Positions 55,047-63,812 of a DNA stretch of 64,000 nucleotides are shown here, piece by piece. Source of the DNA: Roseovarius pacificus. GTDB taxonomy: Bacteria > Pseudomonadota > Alphaproteobacteria > Rhodobacterales > Rhodobacteraceae. The notes beneath the pieces were generated by a model. It was not told where the DNA came from and did no database searches. It saw only the letters and a list, made by a program, of their open reading frames with translations. The translations under genes were made by a program, and so were the position numbers. Each line of letters begins with the position of its first letter. Within the stretch, counting starts at the first letter, position 1. The stretch spans positions 62,001 through 126,000 of the forward strand of contig NZ_FRBR01000008.1 in assembly GCF_900142665.1 (NCBI RefSeq). Reading direction: 5' to 3'.

Positions 55047-58034
55047 ATGCTTAGGAAAAAGACCAACGGGGTTGCGAGACGCCCCCAGCGGGCAAGTATC
55101 CTGTCTGAGGTCGCCGGGAAATCCGTCGACCGCCGCGCCTTCCTGCGCGGCAGCGGTCTGGCCATCGGTGGCCTGGCTGCCATCGGTGCCACTGGCGGCA
55201 CCGTGACCAGGGCCAGCGCGGCCTCTGCCGCACAAGGCGCGGTCGACACCGTGAAATCGGTCTGCACGCATTGTTCCGTCGGCTGCACTGTCATGGCCGA
55301 GGTTCAGGACGGCGTCTGGATCGGGCAGGAGCCCGGCTGGGACAGCCCGTTCAATCTGGGGTCGCACTGCGCCAAGGGCGCGTCGGTGCGCGAACACGCT
55401 CATGGCGAACGCCGTCTGAAGTACCCGATGAAGAAAGAGGGCGGTGAGTGGAAACGCATCAGCTGGGAACAGGCCATCGACGAGATCGGCGACCAGATGC
55501 TGTCGATCCGCGACGAAAGCGGCCCCGACAGCGTGTACTGGCTGGGATCGGCCAAGCACAGCAATGAACAGGCCTATCTGTTCCGCAAGTTCGCCGCCTA
55601 CTGGGGCACGAACAACGTGGATCACCAGGCCCGGATCTGTCACTCGACCACGGTTGCGGGCGTTGCCAACACATGGGGCTACGGCGCCATGACCAACTCC
55701 TACAACGACATCCACAAGTCCAAGGCGATTTTCATTATCGGCGGCAATCCGGCCGAGGCGCACCCGGTCTCGCTGCTGCATGTCCTGAAGGCCAAGGAAC
55801 AGAACAACGCCCCGCTCATCGTCTGCGACCCGCGCTTTACCCGCACGGCGGCACATGCCGATGAATACGTGCGCTTCCGTCCCGGCACTGACGTGGCGCT
55901 GATCTGGGGCATCCTGTGGCACATCTTCGAGAACGGCTGGGAAGACAAGGAGTTCATCCGCACCCGTGTCTGGGGCATGGACCAGATCCGCGAGGAAGTG
56001 GCCAAGTGGACGCCCGAAGAGGTCGAGCGCGTCACCGGCACGCCCGGTTCGCAACTGCGCCGCGTCGCACTTACCCTGGCCAACAACCGCCCCGGTACCT
56101 TGATCTGGTGTATGGGCGGAACGCAGCACACCAACGGCAACAACAACACCCGCGCCTACTGCATCCTGCAACTGGCTCTTGGCAACATGGGCAGGCCGGG
56201 TGGCGGCACCAACATCTTCCGCGGCCATGACAACGTGCAGGGCGCAACGGACCTGGGTGTTCTTGCCGACACATTGCCGGGTTACTACGGCCTTTCGGCC
56301 GGCTCCTGGGCCCATTGGGCACGGGTCTGGGAAGAGGACTTGGATTGGCTCAAGGGCCGGTTCGCGACGATGAAGGGCGCCGATGGCAAAAACAAGGCCA
56401 TGATGAACCTCACGGGCATCCCCGTCAGCCGCTGGATCGACGGTGTGCTCGAGGACAAGAACAACCTCGAACAGCCCGACAACACCCGGGCCATGGTACT
56501 TTGGGGCCATGCGCCGAATTCTCAGACTCGCCTGGTCGAGATGAAGGGGGCGATGGAAAAGCTCGACATGCTCGTCGTGGTGGATCCGTATCCTACGGTC
56601 TCGGCGGTGTTGCATGACCGCACCGATGGTGTCTATCTGCTGCCCGCCTCGACCCAGTTCGAGACGCGAGGATCGGTAACCGCTTCGAACCGGTCGTTGC
56701 AGTGGCGGGAACAGATTGTCGAGCCGCTTTTCGAAAGCCTGCCCGACCACGTCATCCTGGCGAAATTCGCGAAGAAGTTCGGATTTGCCGATCGCATTTT
56801 CCGCAATATCGGCATGGATGGCGAGGATGAGCCAAACGTCGAAGACCTGACGCGCGAGTTCAACCGCGGCATGTGGACGGTGGGCTATACCGGCCAGTCG
56901 CCCGAGCGCCTCAAACTGCACATGGCGAACCAGCATACATTTGACCGGACGACCCTTCGTGCTGTCGGTGGCCCGGCGGATGGCGATTTCTACGGGTTGC
57001 CGTGGCCCTGCTGGGGGACTGCCGACATGAAGCATCCAGGCACCGCCAACCTCTATGACATGTCGATGCCGGTTGCCGATGGCGGCCTGACCTTCCGCGC
57101 GCGTTTCGGCGTGGAGCGAGATGGCGACAACCTGCTGGCGGACGGGGTCTATAGTGTCGGATCGGAAATTCAGGATGGGTATCCCGAATTCACGATGCAG
57201 ATGCTGATGGACCTTGGCTGGGACGGCGACCTGACCCCCGAGGAGCGTGCTGTGATCGAGCGGGTCGCCGGCTATCAGGCGCCTGAAGATGCGGGCGAAG
57301 GCACGCAGGAGGTCGGAGAGACATCGCAGACCGGCACGGTGCCCAGCGACTATGCCGAGAAGGTCGGCGGCGTGAACTGGAAGACCGACGTTTCGGGGGG
57401 TATCCAGCGCGTGGCCATTGCACATGGTTGTGCGCCCTTCGGCAATGCCAAGGCGCGGGCGGTCGTGTGGACCTTCCCCGATCCTGTGCCGGTGCATCGC
57501 GAGCCGCTCTATACCAACCGGCGAGATCTGGTGGCGGATTACCCAACCTACGAGGATCGGCATTTCTGGCGGGTGCCGACGCTTTACGCGTCCATCCAGA
57601 AGAACGATTTCTCCAAGGATTACCCGATCATCCTGACATCGGGGCGTCTGGTGGAATACGAGGGCGGCGGGGATGAAACCCGGTCGAACCCGTGGCTGGC
57701 CGAACTGCAACAGGACATGTTCGTCGAAATCAACCCGAGGGATGCCAACAACCTTGGGGTTCGTGACGGCGCGCAGGTCTGGGTCGAAGGGCCCGAGGGC
57801 GGCAAGGTCAAGGTCATGGCCATGGTCACCGAACGGGTGGGCGAGGGCGTTGCCTTCATGCCCTTCCACTTCGGCGGCCATTTCCAGGGCGCGGACCTGA
57901 GGGACAAGTATCCCGACGGGGCCGACCCCTATGTTCTGGGGGAATCCACCAACACCGCCCAGACCTATGGCTATGACTCGGTCACGCAGATGCAGGAGAC
58001 CAAGGCGACTCTCTGCAAAATTAGCGCAGCATAA
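55047..58034 (+). CDS. Formate dehydrogenase catalytic subunit alpha (Mo/W-bis-MGD, cysteine type)
   Basis: A 995-residue periplasm-facing enzyme oxidising formate to CO2. Tat signal DRRAFLRGSGLAIGG (about 28-42). One 4Fe-4S cluster by Cys73, Cys76, Cys80 and Cys108. The metal ligand is Cys198 followed by His199 in ARICHSTTVAG, where E. coli FdnG has selenocysteine; the codon is TGT, so no Sec is needed. Molybdopterin domains continue through IIGGNPAEAHPVS and CDPRFTRTAAHADEY; the C-terminal dinucleotide-binding domain includes LTSGRLVEYEGGGDETRSN and STNTAQTYGYD. Tat export should carry the beta subunit along. Confidence 0.96.
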   Translation: MLRKKTNGVARRPQRASILSEVAGKSVDRRAFLRGSGLAIGGLAAIGATGGTVTRASAASAAQGAVDTVKSVCTHCSVGCTVMAEVQDGVWIGQEPGWDSPFNLGSHCAKGASVREHAHGERRLKYPMKKEGGEWKRISWEQAIDEIGDQMLSIRDESGPDSVYWLGSAKHSNEQAYLFRKFAAYWGTNNVDHQARICHSTTVAGVANTWGYGAMTNSYNDIHKSKAIFIIGGNPAEAHPVSLLHVLKAKEQNNAPLIVCDPRFTRTAAHADEYVRFRPGTDVALIWGILWHIFENGWEDKEFIRTRVWGMDQIREEVAKWTPEEVERVTGTPGSQLRRVALTLANNRPGTLIWCMGGTQHTNGNNNTRAYCILQLALGNMGRPGGGTNIFRGHDNVQGATDLGVLADTLPGYYGLSAGSWAHWARVWEEDLDWLKGRFATMKGADGKNKAMMNLTGIPVSRWIDGVLEDKNNLEQPDNTRAMVLWGHAPNSQTRLVEMKGAMEKLDMLVVVDPYPTVSAVLHDRTDGVYLLPASTQFETRGSVTASNRSLQWREQIVEPLFESLPDHVILAKFAKKFGFADRIFRNIGMDGEDEPNVEDLTREFNRGMWTVGYTGQSPERLKLHMANQHTFDRTTLRAVGGPADGDFYGLPWPCWGTADMKHPGTANLYDMSMPVADGGLTFRARFGVERDGDNLLADGVYSVGSEIQDGYPEFTMQMLMDLGWDGDLTPEERAVIERVAGYQAPEDAGEGTQEVGETSQTGTVPSDYAEKVGGVNWKTDVSGGIQRVAIAHGCAPFGNAKARAVVWTFPDPVPVHREPLYTNRRDLVADYPTYEDRHFWRVPTLYASIQKNDFSKDYPIILTSGRLVEYEGGGDETRSNPWLAELQQDMFVEINPRDANNLGVRDGAQVWVEGPEGGKVKVMAMVTERVGEGVAFMPFHFGGHFQGADLRDKYPDGADPYVLGESTNTAQTYGYDSVTQMQETKATLCKISAA

Positions 58035-58046
58035 GGAGAAACGGAT

Positions 58047-58640
58047 ATGGCTAGAGCTAAATTCCTCTGTGACGCCGAACGCTGCATCGAATGCAACGCC
58101 TGTGTCACCGCCTGTAAGAACGAGCATGAGGTGCCCTGGGGGATCAACCGGCGCCGGGTCGTGACCATCGAAGATGGCAAACCCGGTGAGCGGTCGATCT
58201 CGGTCGCCTGCATGCACTGTTCCGATGCACCCTGTATGGCGGTCTGCCCTGTGGACTGCTTCTATCAGACCGAGGACGGGGTGGTTCTGCACTCCAAGGA
58301 CCTCTGCATCGGCTGTGGTTATTGCTTCTACGCGTGCCCCTTCGGCGCGCCGCAATATCCTCAGGCAGGCAACTTCGGCAGCCGTGGCAAGATGGACAAA
58401 TGTACCTTCTGCGCCGGTGGGCCCGAAGAAAACAACAGTCAGGCCGAGTTCCAGAAATACGGACGCAACCGGATCGCCGAGGGCAAACTGCCCCTCTGCG
58501 CCGAGATGTGTTCGACCAAGGCGCTCCTGGCGGGCGATGGCGACGTGGTGTCGGCCATCTACCGCGAACGCGTCGTGGCCCGCGGCTTCGGCAGCGGGGC
58601 CTGGGGCTGGGGAACCGCCTATGAGCAAAAGGGCGGCTGA
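58047..58640 (+). CDS. fdh3B: Formate dehydrogenase Fe-S subunit beta
   Basis: A 197-residue four-cluster ferredoxin subunit passing electrons from alpha to the membrane. Cysteine runs: CIECNACVTACKNE (about 13-26), CMHCSDAPCMAVCPVD (about 56-71), CIGCGYCFYACPFG (about 88-101), and CTFCAGG with CAEMCSTKAL. Unlike E. coli FdnH it has no C-terminal membrane helix, as in the FDH3 type. Twelve bases after alpha; no signal of its own. Confidence 0.95.
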   Translation: MARAKFLCDAERCIECNACVTACKNEHEVPWGINRRRVVTIEDGKPGERSISVACMHCSDAPCMAVCPVDCFYQTEDGVVLHSKDLCIGCGYCFYACPFGAPQYPQAGNFGSRGKMDKCTFCAGGPEENNSQAEFQKYGRNRIAEGKLPLCAEMCSTKALLAGDGDVVSAIYRERVVARGFGSGAWGWGTAYEQKGG

Positions 58641-58752
58641 CCTTCCGGCGATGGAAACGCTGCGGCGTTTCCCTGCTTTGTGACATGCGGTCGGGCGGCC
58701 AGTGCGCCGCCCGACCGTATCGCCATTCACCTGATATACTGGACAGATCGTC

Positions 58753-59967
58753 ATGACCCGTCTTCTGTACACGCTGATCCTGTCTCTGCTGCTGGCGGCC
58801 CCCGTCACCGCGCAAGAGGCCCCGGAGGCCCCTCGAACCGACCGCTCCGCCACGGGTGGTGCAACCACGCTGGAAGACATCCTCGCCCGCCAACGCGGCG
58901 AGAAGGTCGACAACAGCTATCGCCACAACAGTGCAGATAGCAGTCCCGCACCGGAAAGCTACGCACCGGGGCTGGGGCCGCTTGGCGGCGCATCGGACGC
59001 CGACGTCTGGCGCGATTTGCGGTTCAACGAGGCCAATGTCAAAGTGTCCGCCGGCGGCGATACCGCCAAGGTGCTGGTGCAGGACGGCGGCATGGCCTGG
59101 CTGCAATTTCGTCAGGGGCCGCTGATCACCTATGGTGGCTGGGGCCTTGTCGCGGTGTTGGGTCTTCTGACGCTGTTCTACCTGATCCGGGGCCGCATTC
59201 GTATCGACGGCGAAAAGACGGGCCGCACCGTCACCCGCTTCCAGTTCATCGAACGCTTTGCCCACTGGCTGATGGGAGGCTCTTTCGTGCTTCTGGGGAT
59301 CACCGGGCTGATCTCGCTCATGGGGCGCAAGTTCCTGATTCCCGCCTTCGGGCATGACGCGTTCTCGGCCATCGCCGTGGGCTCCAAATGGGTGCACAAC
59401 AACATTTCCTGGGCCTTCATGATCGGGCTGGTCATGGTGTTCTTCATGTGGGTTCTGCACAACATCCCCAACAGGATCGACCTGAAATGGCTGGCTGTGG
59501 GCGGTGGGATTTTCACCAAGGGCGTGCATCCGCCGGCCAAAAAATTCAATGCCGGTCAGAAACTGATCTTCTGGTCGGTGATCGTGCTGGGCGTGTCGAT
59601 CTCGGTATCGGGGCTGTCGCTGCTGTTTCCCTTCGAATTGCCGCTGTTTGCCAAGACCTTCTCGATCCTGAACGATACCGGCCTGCCGCAGGCGCTGGGC
59701 TTTGGCGTGTTGCCCACCGATCTGGCTCCGCAGGAAGAAATGCAACTGGCTCAGCTCTGGCACGCGATCGTGGCCTTTGTCCTGATGGGTATCATTCTGG
59801 CGCATATCTATATCGGTTCGGTCGGCATGGAAGGCGCGTTCGACGCCATGGGCACGGGCGAGGTCGAAGAACAATGGGCGCGTGAACACCACGGCCTGTG
59901 GCTGGAGGAGTTGCAGGAAAAAGGGCAGGCCCCGGACAAAGGCAAGGCGGCCACGCCCGCGGAATAA
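58753..59967 (+). CDS. Formate dehydrogenase cytochrome b subunit gamma
   Basis: A 404-residue membrane subunit passing electrons to quinone. Signal peptide (about 1-21), then about 100 extra periplasmic residues, one added helix (about 120-142), and the four-helix di-heme core of the FdnI family. Core segments include RFAHWLMGGSFVLLGITGL, WVHNNISWAFMIGLVMVFF, AGQKLIFWSVIVLGVSISVSG and AQLWHAIVAFVLMGIILAHIY; the histidines there are the likely heme ligands. E. coli FdnI is about 217 residues, so the N-terminal half is an extension. Confidence 0.93.
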   Translation: MTRLLYTLILSLLLAAPVTAQEAPEAPRTDRSATGGATTLEDILARQRGEKVDNSYRHNSADSSPAPESYAPGLGPLGGASDADVWRDLRFNEANVKVSAGGDTAKVLVQDGGMAWLQFRQGPLITYGGWGLVAVLGLLTLFYLIRGRIRIDGEKTGRTVTRFQFIERFAHWLMGGSFVLLGITGLISLMGRKFLIPAFGHDAFSAIAVGSKWVHNNISWAFMIGLVMVFFMWVLHNIPNRIDLKWLAVGGGIFTKGVHPPAKKFNAGQKLIFWSVIVLGVSISVSGLSLLFPFELPLFAKTFSILNDTGLPQALGFGVLPTDLAPQEEMQLAQLWHAIVAFVLMGIILAHIYIGSVGMEGAFDAMGTGEVEEQWAREHHGLWLEELQEKGQAPDKGKAATPAE

Positions 59968-59970
59968 CCG

Positions 59971-61290
59971 ATGCGCAAGTTGCTGTATCGTCTCAGTCTC
60001 TGTTGTGTCGCGCTCGCCCCGGCATGGGCCGCCGCGCAGGAGTTCACCACGCTCAAGGGTCATGGCGGCCCGATCATGGGCGTGACGGTGAACGATGCGA
60101 CGGGGCAGGTGGCGAGCGCCAGTTTCGACAACTCTGTCGGGCTGTGGCAGGGCCGCCTGCCCCTGTGGCTGGAAGGGCATGACGCGGCGGTCAACACCGT
60201 GCTGTTTCTGGGGGCGGATCGCCTCGCCTCGGCGGGGGACGACTTCACCGTGATCCTGTGGGATCGTGCGGCGGGGGGCTCCACGCATCTGACAGGGCAC
60301 AAGGGCAAGATCGTCGATCTGGCGCAATCGCCCGACGGCGCGTGGCTGGCCTCGGCCAGTTGGGACGGAACCATCGGGCTCTGGCCCCTCTTCGGCGATG
60401 CCGCTGAAACGGCGCGGTTCCTGTCCGGGCACGAGGCCGGGGTCAACGCCGTGGCCTTCAGCGCCGATGGCGCGCGGCTCTACTCGGCCTCCGCCGACGG
60501 TACGATCCGCATCTGGGACATGACCAATGACGGCAGCCGCATCCTGACCGATCAGGGCTTTGGCGTGAACCGTATCGTTTCGGGACCGGAGGATGCCTGG
60601 CTGGCCTATGGCGCGGTCGATGGCGTCACCCGCGTGATCGACACCCAAACCGGCGATCAACTGGCGGATTTCTCGCTGGATCGCCGCCCGATCCTTGCGC
60701 TGGCCCATCACCCGGAAACCCATCGACTGGCGGTGGGCGACGGGCATGGCTACATCATGATCATCGATACCGATCAATGGCGCATCCTGCGCGATTTCCG
60801 CGCCATGCGCCGCGGCCCGGTCTGGGCGCTGGATTTCTCGGCCAACGGCCGGAATATCCTTGCCGGCGGGATCGAGGATATCGTCTATTCCTGGCCCATC
60901 GCACTGCTCGATGAATTCGACCCGGCGGGCGGGGAGCAACGCAGCTTCCTGCGCGATCCCGAAGACATGCCCAATGGCGAAAGGCAGTTCATGCGCAAAT
61001 GTTCGATCTGCCATGCGCTCACCCCGCCGCCCTCGCGCAAGGCGGGGCCGTCGCTCTATGGCCTTTTCGGGCGCAAGGCGGGCAGCGTGCCGGGCTATCC
61101 CTATTCGGAAATTCTGACCGGGTCCGATATCGTCTGGTCCGACGACACCATCGACGCCCTGTTCGATATCGGCCCGGATCACTATATTCCGGGGTCCAGA
61201 ATGCCGATGCAACGGATCACCGCGCCGGGCGACCGGCAGGACCTGATCGCATATCTGCGCCGGGCCACGGCGCCACAAAAGGAGAACTGA
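59971..61290 (+). CDS. WD40 propeller fused to a c-type cytochrome
   Basis: A 439-residue exported protein: signal peptide about 1-23 (ending AWAAAQE), a WD40 beta-propeller at about 25-315 and a class I-like cytochrome c at about 330-439. Clear WD40 repeats are ASFDNSVGLW, ASAGDDFTVILWD, ASASWDGTIGLW and SASADGTIRIWD. The heme motif is CSICH (Cys344), and the distal Met is probably in GSRMPMQRI. It starts 3 bases after the gamma subunit and is surely co-transcribed. It may accept electrons from or regulate FDH in the periplasm; this is inference. Confidence 0.85.
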   Translation: MRKLLYRLSLCCVALAPAWAAAQEFTTLKGHGGPIMGVTVNDATGQVASASFDNSVGLWQGRLPLWLEGHDAAVNTVLFLGADRLASAGDDFTVILWDRAAGGSTHLTGHKGKIVDLAQSPDGAWLASASWDGTIGLWPLFGDAAETARFLSGHEAGVNAVAFSADGARLYSASADGTIRIWDMTNDGSRILTDQGFGVNRIVSGPEDAWLAYGAVDGVTRVIDTQTGDQLADFSLDRRPILALAHHPETHRLAVGDGHGYIMIIDTDQWRILRDFRAMRRGPVWALDFSANGRNILAGGIEDIVYSWPIALLDEFDPAGGEQRSFLRDPEDMPNGERQFMRKCSICHALTPPPSRKAGPSLYGLFGRKAGSVPGYPYSEILTGSDIVWSDDTIDALFDIGPDHYIPGSRMPMQRITAPGDRQDLIAYLRRATAPQKEN

Positions 61291-61291
61291 G

Positions 61292-61429
61292 ATGAAAGCG
61301 ATGTATACGGCCTTTGCGGCCACCGTGGTGATCTCGATTGCCGCATATTACATCCTCGGCGAAATCGGGTTTTCCAGTCAGGACCGTCTGGCAGGCGAAT
61401 CCGTTCGTTTGGGTGACGCGCCCGAATGA
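61292..61429 (+). CDS. 45-residue membrane protein in the FDH operon
   Basis: A 45-residue ORF from ATG 61292, overlooked by length cut-offs. One hydrophobic helix (MYTAFAATVVISIAAYYIL, about 4-22) is followed by a short polar tail ending GDAPE. GGAG lies 7 bases before its ATG, inside the end of the WD40-cytochrome gene, and its TGA overlaps the ATG of the response regulator (ATGA). Placement between two coupled genes argues that it is translated. Function unknown; perhaps a small subunit or stabiliser of the FDH membrane complex. Confidence 0.65.
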   Translation: MKAMYTAFAATVVISIAAYYILGEIGFSSQDRLAGESVRLGDAPE

Positions 61430-62805
61430 CCCATAAAACGCCCGCTCAGGACAAACCCGCCACGCAGGCGGGCAAGGACGATTACGGCGAAACGCTGGCC
61501 GCCGCCTCGATCCTCGTGGTCGATGACGAACCGGGCATGCGCAACTTCCTGACCAAAACCCTGACACCCCGCTGCAAACGGGTGGAACAGGCCCGTTCCG
61601 CCGCCGAGGCCAGCGATATTCTGGACCGGGCGCATTTCGATCTGGTCATTCTCGACAACATCATGCCGGGCACCACCGGGCTCGACTGGCTGGGCGAACA
61701 GCGCCGCGTGGGCTTCTTTGCCGAAACCATCCTGATCACCGCCTATGCCGATCTGGACACCGTCATTCAGGCGCTGCGCGCGGGTGTGGCCGATTTTGTG
61801 CTGAAACCGTTTCGCGCCAACCAGATCCTGAATGCCGTGGCCCGCACGCTGGACCGCAAATACCTGCGGCGCGAGAACTACCTTCTGAAACACGCGCTCA
61901 GCGAAAGCGGCACCACCGCACGCGGGCGGCTGATGGGCAAATCGCCCGCCATCGCCGAAATCCGCGATATGCTGAACCGGGTCGCGCCGCTGCCGACCTC
62001 GGTCCTGTTCACCGGCGCCAGCGGCACGGGCAAGGAAATCGCCGCGCGCACCCTGCACGGGCTGTCGGACCGGGCTGAAAACCCCTTTGTCGCGGTTAAT
62101 TGCGCAACCATATCGCCCGATCACATCGCCGAGGAACTGTTCGGCGAGATCGAAGGCGGCGAGCGACGCAAGGACGGGCTGTTGCTGCATGCCGAGGGCG
62201 GCACCCTGTTTCTGGACGAGATCGCGCAACTGCCCGATCAGGTGCAGGCCACCCTGCTGCGCGTGCTGGAGGATCACCGCATCCGCCCCGCCGGGGCCGA
62301 ACGCGAGATCCCGCTGAACCTGCGTTTTCTGTTCGCGACCAATGCCGATCTCGAACAGGCCGTGGCAGAGGGCCGCTTTCGTGCCGACCTGTTCCACCGG
62401 ATCAACGTGCTCAATATCGCGATGCCCGCGCTCAAGGACCGCTCGGAAGACATCGTCGAACTGGCCGCCGTCTTCATGAGCGAATTTTCCCGCACCCTTG
62501 GCCTGCCCGCACTGGATCTGAACGAAGAGGTGCTGCTCAAGCTCAGCCGCTACGACTGGCCCGGCAATGTGCGCGAATTGCGCAACCTGATCGAGCGCTC
62601 GGTGATCCTGGGCGAATTTCCGACCGAATTTTCCGGCGCGGGCGAAGTGACCGGGGCCGAAGCCATCGAAACGCTGGAACTGGTCGAACAGCGCCATATC
62701 CTGAACGTTCTGGATGCCTGTCACGGCAACCGTGCCGAGGCTGCCCGCCGTCTGGGCGTATCGCGCAAGACGGTGGATCGAAAATGCGCCGCCTGGGGCA
62801 TCTGA
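61426..62805 (+). CDS. NtrC-type response regulator lacking the GAFTGA loop
   Basis: A 459-residue protein with receiver (about 28-145, phospho-Asp77 in ILDNIMPG), AAA+ (about 168-390) and Fis-type helix-turn-helix (AEAARRLGVSRKTVDRK, near the end) domains. Walker A GASGTGKE is at 197-204 and Walker B in GGTLFLDEI. After ELFG (237-240) the sequence is EIEGGERRKDG, so the GAFTGA loop that contacts sigma-54 is absent. It probably works at sigma-70 promoters like Rhodobacter capsulatus NtrC. No sensor kinase gene is near it. ATG overlaps the 45-residue gene. Confidence 0.9.
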   Translation: MTHKTPAQDKPATQAGKDDYGETLAAASILVVDDEPGMRNFLTKTLTPRCKRVEQARSAAEASDILDRAHFDLVILDNIMPGTTGLDWLGEQRRVGFFAETILITAYADLDTVIQALRAGVADFVLKPFRANQILNAVARTLDRKYLRRENYLLKHALSESGTTARGRLMGKSPAIAEIRDMLNRVAPLPTSVLFTGASGTGKEIAARTLHGLSDRAENPFVAVNCATISPDHIAEELFGEIEGGERRKDGLLLHAEGGTLFLDEIAQLPDQVQATLLRVLEDHRIRPAGAEREIPLNLRFLFATNADLEQAVAEGRFRADLFHRINVLNIAMPALKDRSEDIVELAAVFMSEFSRTLGLPALDLNEEVLLKLSRYDWPGNVRELRNLIERSVILGEFPTEFSGAGEVTGAEAIETLELVEQRHILNVLDACHGNRAEAARRLGVSRKTVDRKCAAWGI

Positions 62806-62910
62806 CCTGCCTGAGTACCCGGATAGGGGCCGTCTCCGCAGGATAGCTCTGGCAATTCACAGGGGCTGATCCTAGGCTGCCGATCGATGAGATCACGAAA
62901 GGATTTTCCG

Positions 62911-63234
62911 ATGACCGCCCGCCCCGAAGCACAGCCGCAAACCCTCACCGATACCGAAGCGCATCGCATCACCCGGTTCGATTTCACCCCCGGCGCCGAA
63001 ACCGGCTGGCATGTGCATGGATTCGACTACGTGATCGTCGCCCTGAGCGAATGCAACATGAAGCTGGAAATGCCCGATGGTACGGTGAACGAGGTGCTGC
63101 TGCCGCCGGGCCGGACCTATCACCGGCCCACGGGTGTCGAGCATAACGTGATCAACGGCGGCGATGCGCCGATGGCCTTTGTCGAGGTCGAGTTCAAGCA
63201 GGGGCTCGATCTCGACCTCCTGGATCAGGGCTGA
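62911..63234 (+). CDS. Cupin-domain protein
   Basis: A 107-residue single-domain cupin. The metal-binding motif 1 includes GWHVHGFDYVIVAL (two histidines) and motif 2 has the histidine of GVEHNVINGG. It resembles small cupins with unknown substrate. AAAGG lies about 11 bases before ATG 62911. It converges with bioY; the stop of each gene abuts the other (63234/63235), leaving no room for a terminator between them. Confidence 0.85.
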   Translation: MTARPEAQPQTLTDTEAHRITRFDFTPGAETGWHVHGFDYVIVALSECNMKLEMPDGTVNEVLLPPGRTYHRPTGVEHNVINGGDAPMAFVEVEFKQGLDLDLLDQG

Positions 63235-63780
63235 TCAGGCGCGCGACAGCACGCTGGCCGGACGCGCCTTGTAAAGCGACGCGGTCAGCGCGGCGGCAAG
63301 ACCGGCCTTGATCAGGTCACCGGGGATGAACGGCGCCATCGAAACGGTGGCCTGCGTCAGGCTCATGTCCAGCATCGCGGTCATGCCGAGGATGCCGGGA
63401 ATATACGGCACCAGAATGCCGCCAATGATCGACGCGATCAGTGCGGCAAGGAAAACCGGCGTGTTGCGCATCTGCCCGGTGATCCAGCCGGTCACGAAGG
63501 CGGCGATGGGCCAGCCGATCAGGAAACCCACGGTCGGCCCGGCGAACACGCCCAAACCCCCGCGCCCACCGGCCAGCAGGGGCAGGCCAAGCGCCACAAG
63601 CCCGAGGAACAGCAAAACGGCCAGCGCCCCGCGCCGCGCGCCCAGAACCGTGCCGCACAGCATGATGCCCATGCCCTGCGCGGTGATCGGGATGCCCGAG
63701 GCAAGCGTGAATTTCGGCACCAGCCCCAGCACCGCGATCAGCGCGGCGAACAGGGCGATTAGGGTGATTTGACGTTCCAT
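63235..63780 (-). CDS. bioY: Biotin transporter substrate-binding subunit BioY
   Basis: A 181-residue membrane protein with about six hydrophobic helices. The BioY signatures are IPITAQGMGIMLCGTVLGARRGALA and GGLGVFAGPTVGFLIGW, the region binding biotin. It is the S component of an ECF transporter. ATG 63780 is preferred to an ATG 12 codons earlier, which lies outside the family. It overlaps the space after the next upstream gene, encoding the transmembrane T component, by 32 bases of spacing. Confidence 0.93.
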   Translation of the reverse strand: MERQITLIALFAALIAVLGLVPKFTLASGIPITAQGMGIMLCGTVLGARRGALAVLLFLGLVALGLPLLAGGRGGLGVFAGPTVGFLIGWPIAAFVTGWITGQMRNTPVFLAALIASIIGGILVPYIPGILGMTAMLDMSLTQATVSMAPFIPGDLIKAGLAAALTASLYKARPASVLSRA

Positions 63781-63812
63781 GGGTCGCGTTTCCTTTGTTG
63801 TGATCTTGGTCG

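Noticed and set aside
55638..55643. Possible selenocysteine in FDH alpha
   Set aside because: The codon at the metal-ligand position is TGT (Cys198), not TGA, so no Sec insertion is required.
54711..58913. A 1400-codon open frame on the minus strand opposite the FDH genes
   Set aside because: It mirrors the codon pattern of the strongly supported FDH alpha and beta genes; high-GC genes often leave the opposite strand open. The translated product has no recognisable family features.
58144..61323. A 1059-codon minus-strand frame opposite FDH beta, gamma and the WD40-cytochrome gene
   Set aside because: Same antisense effect; the plus-strand genes have clear domains, signal peptides and ribosome sites.
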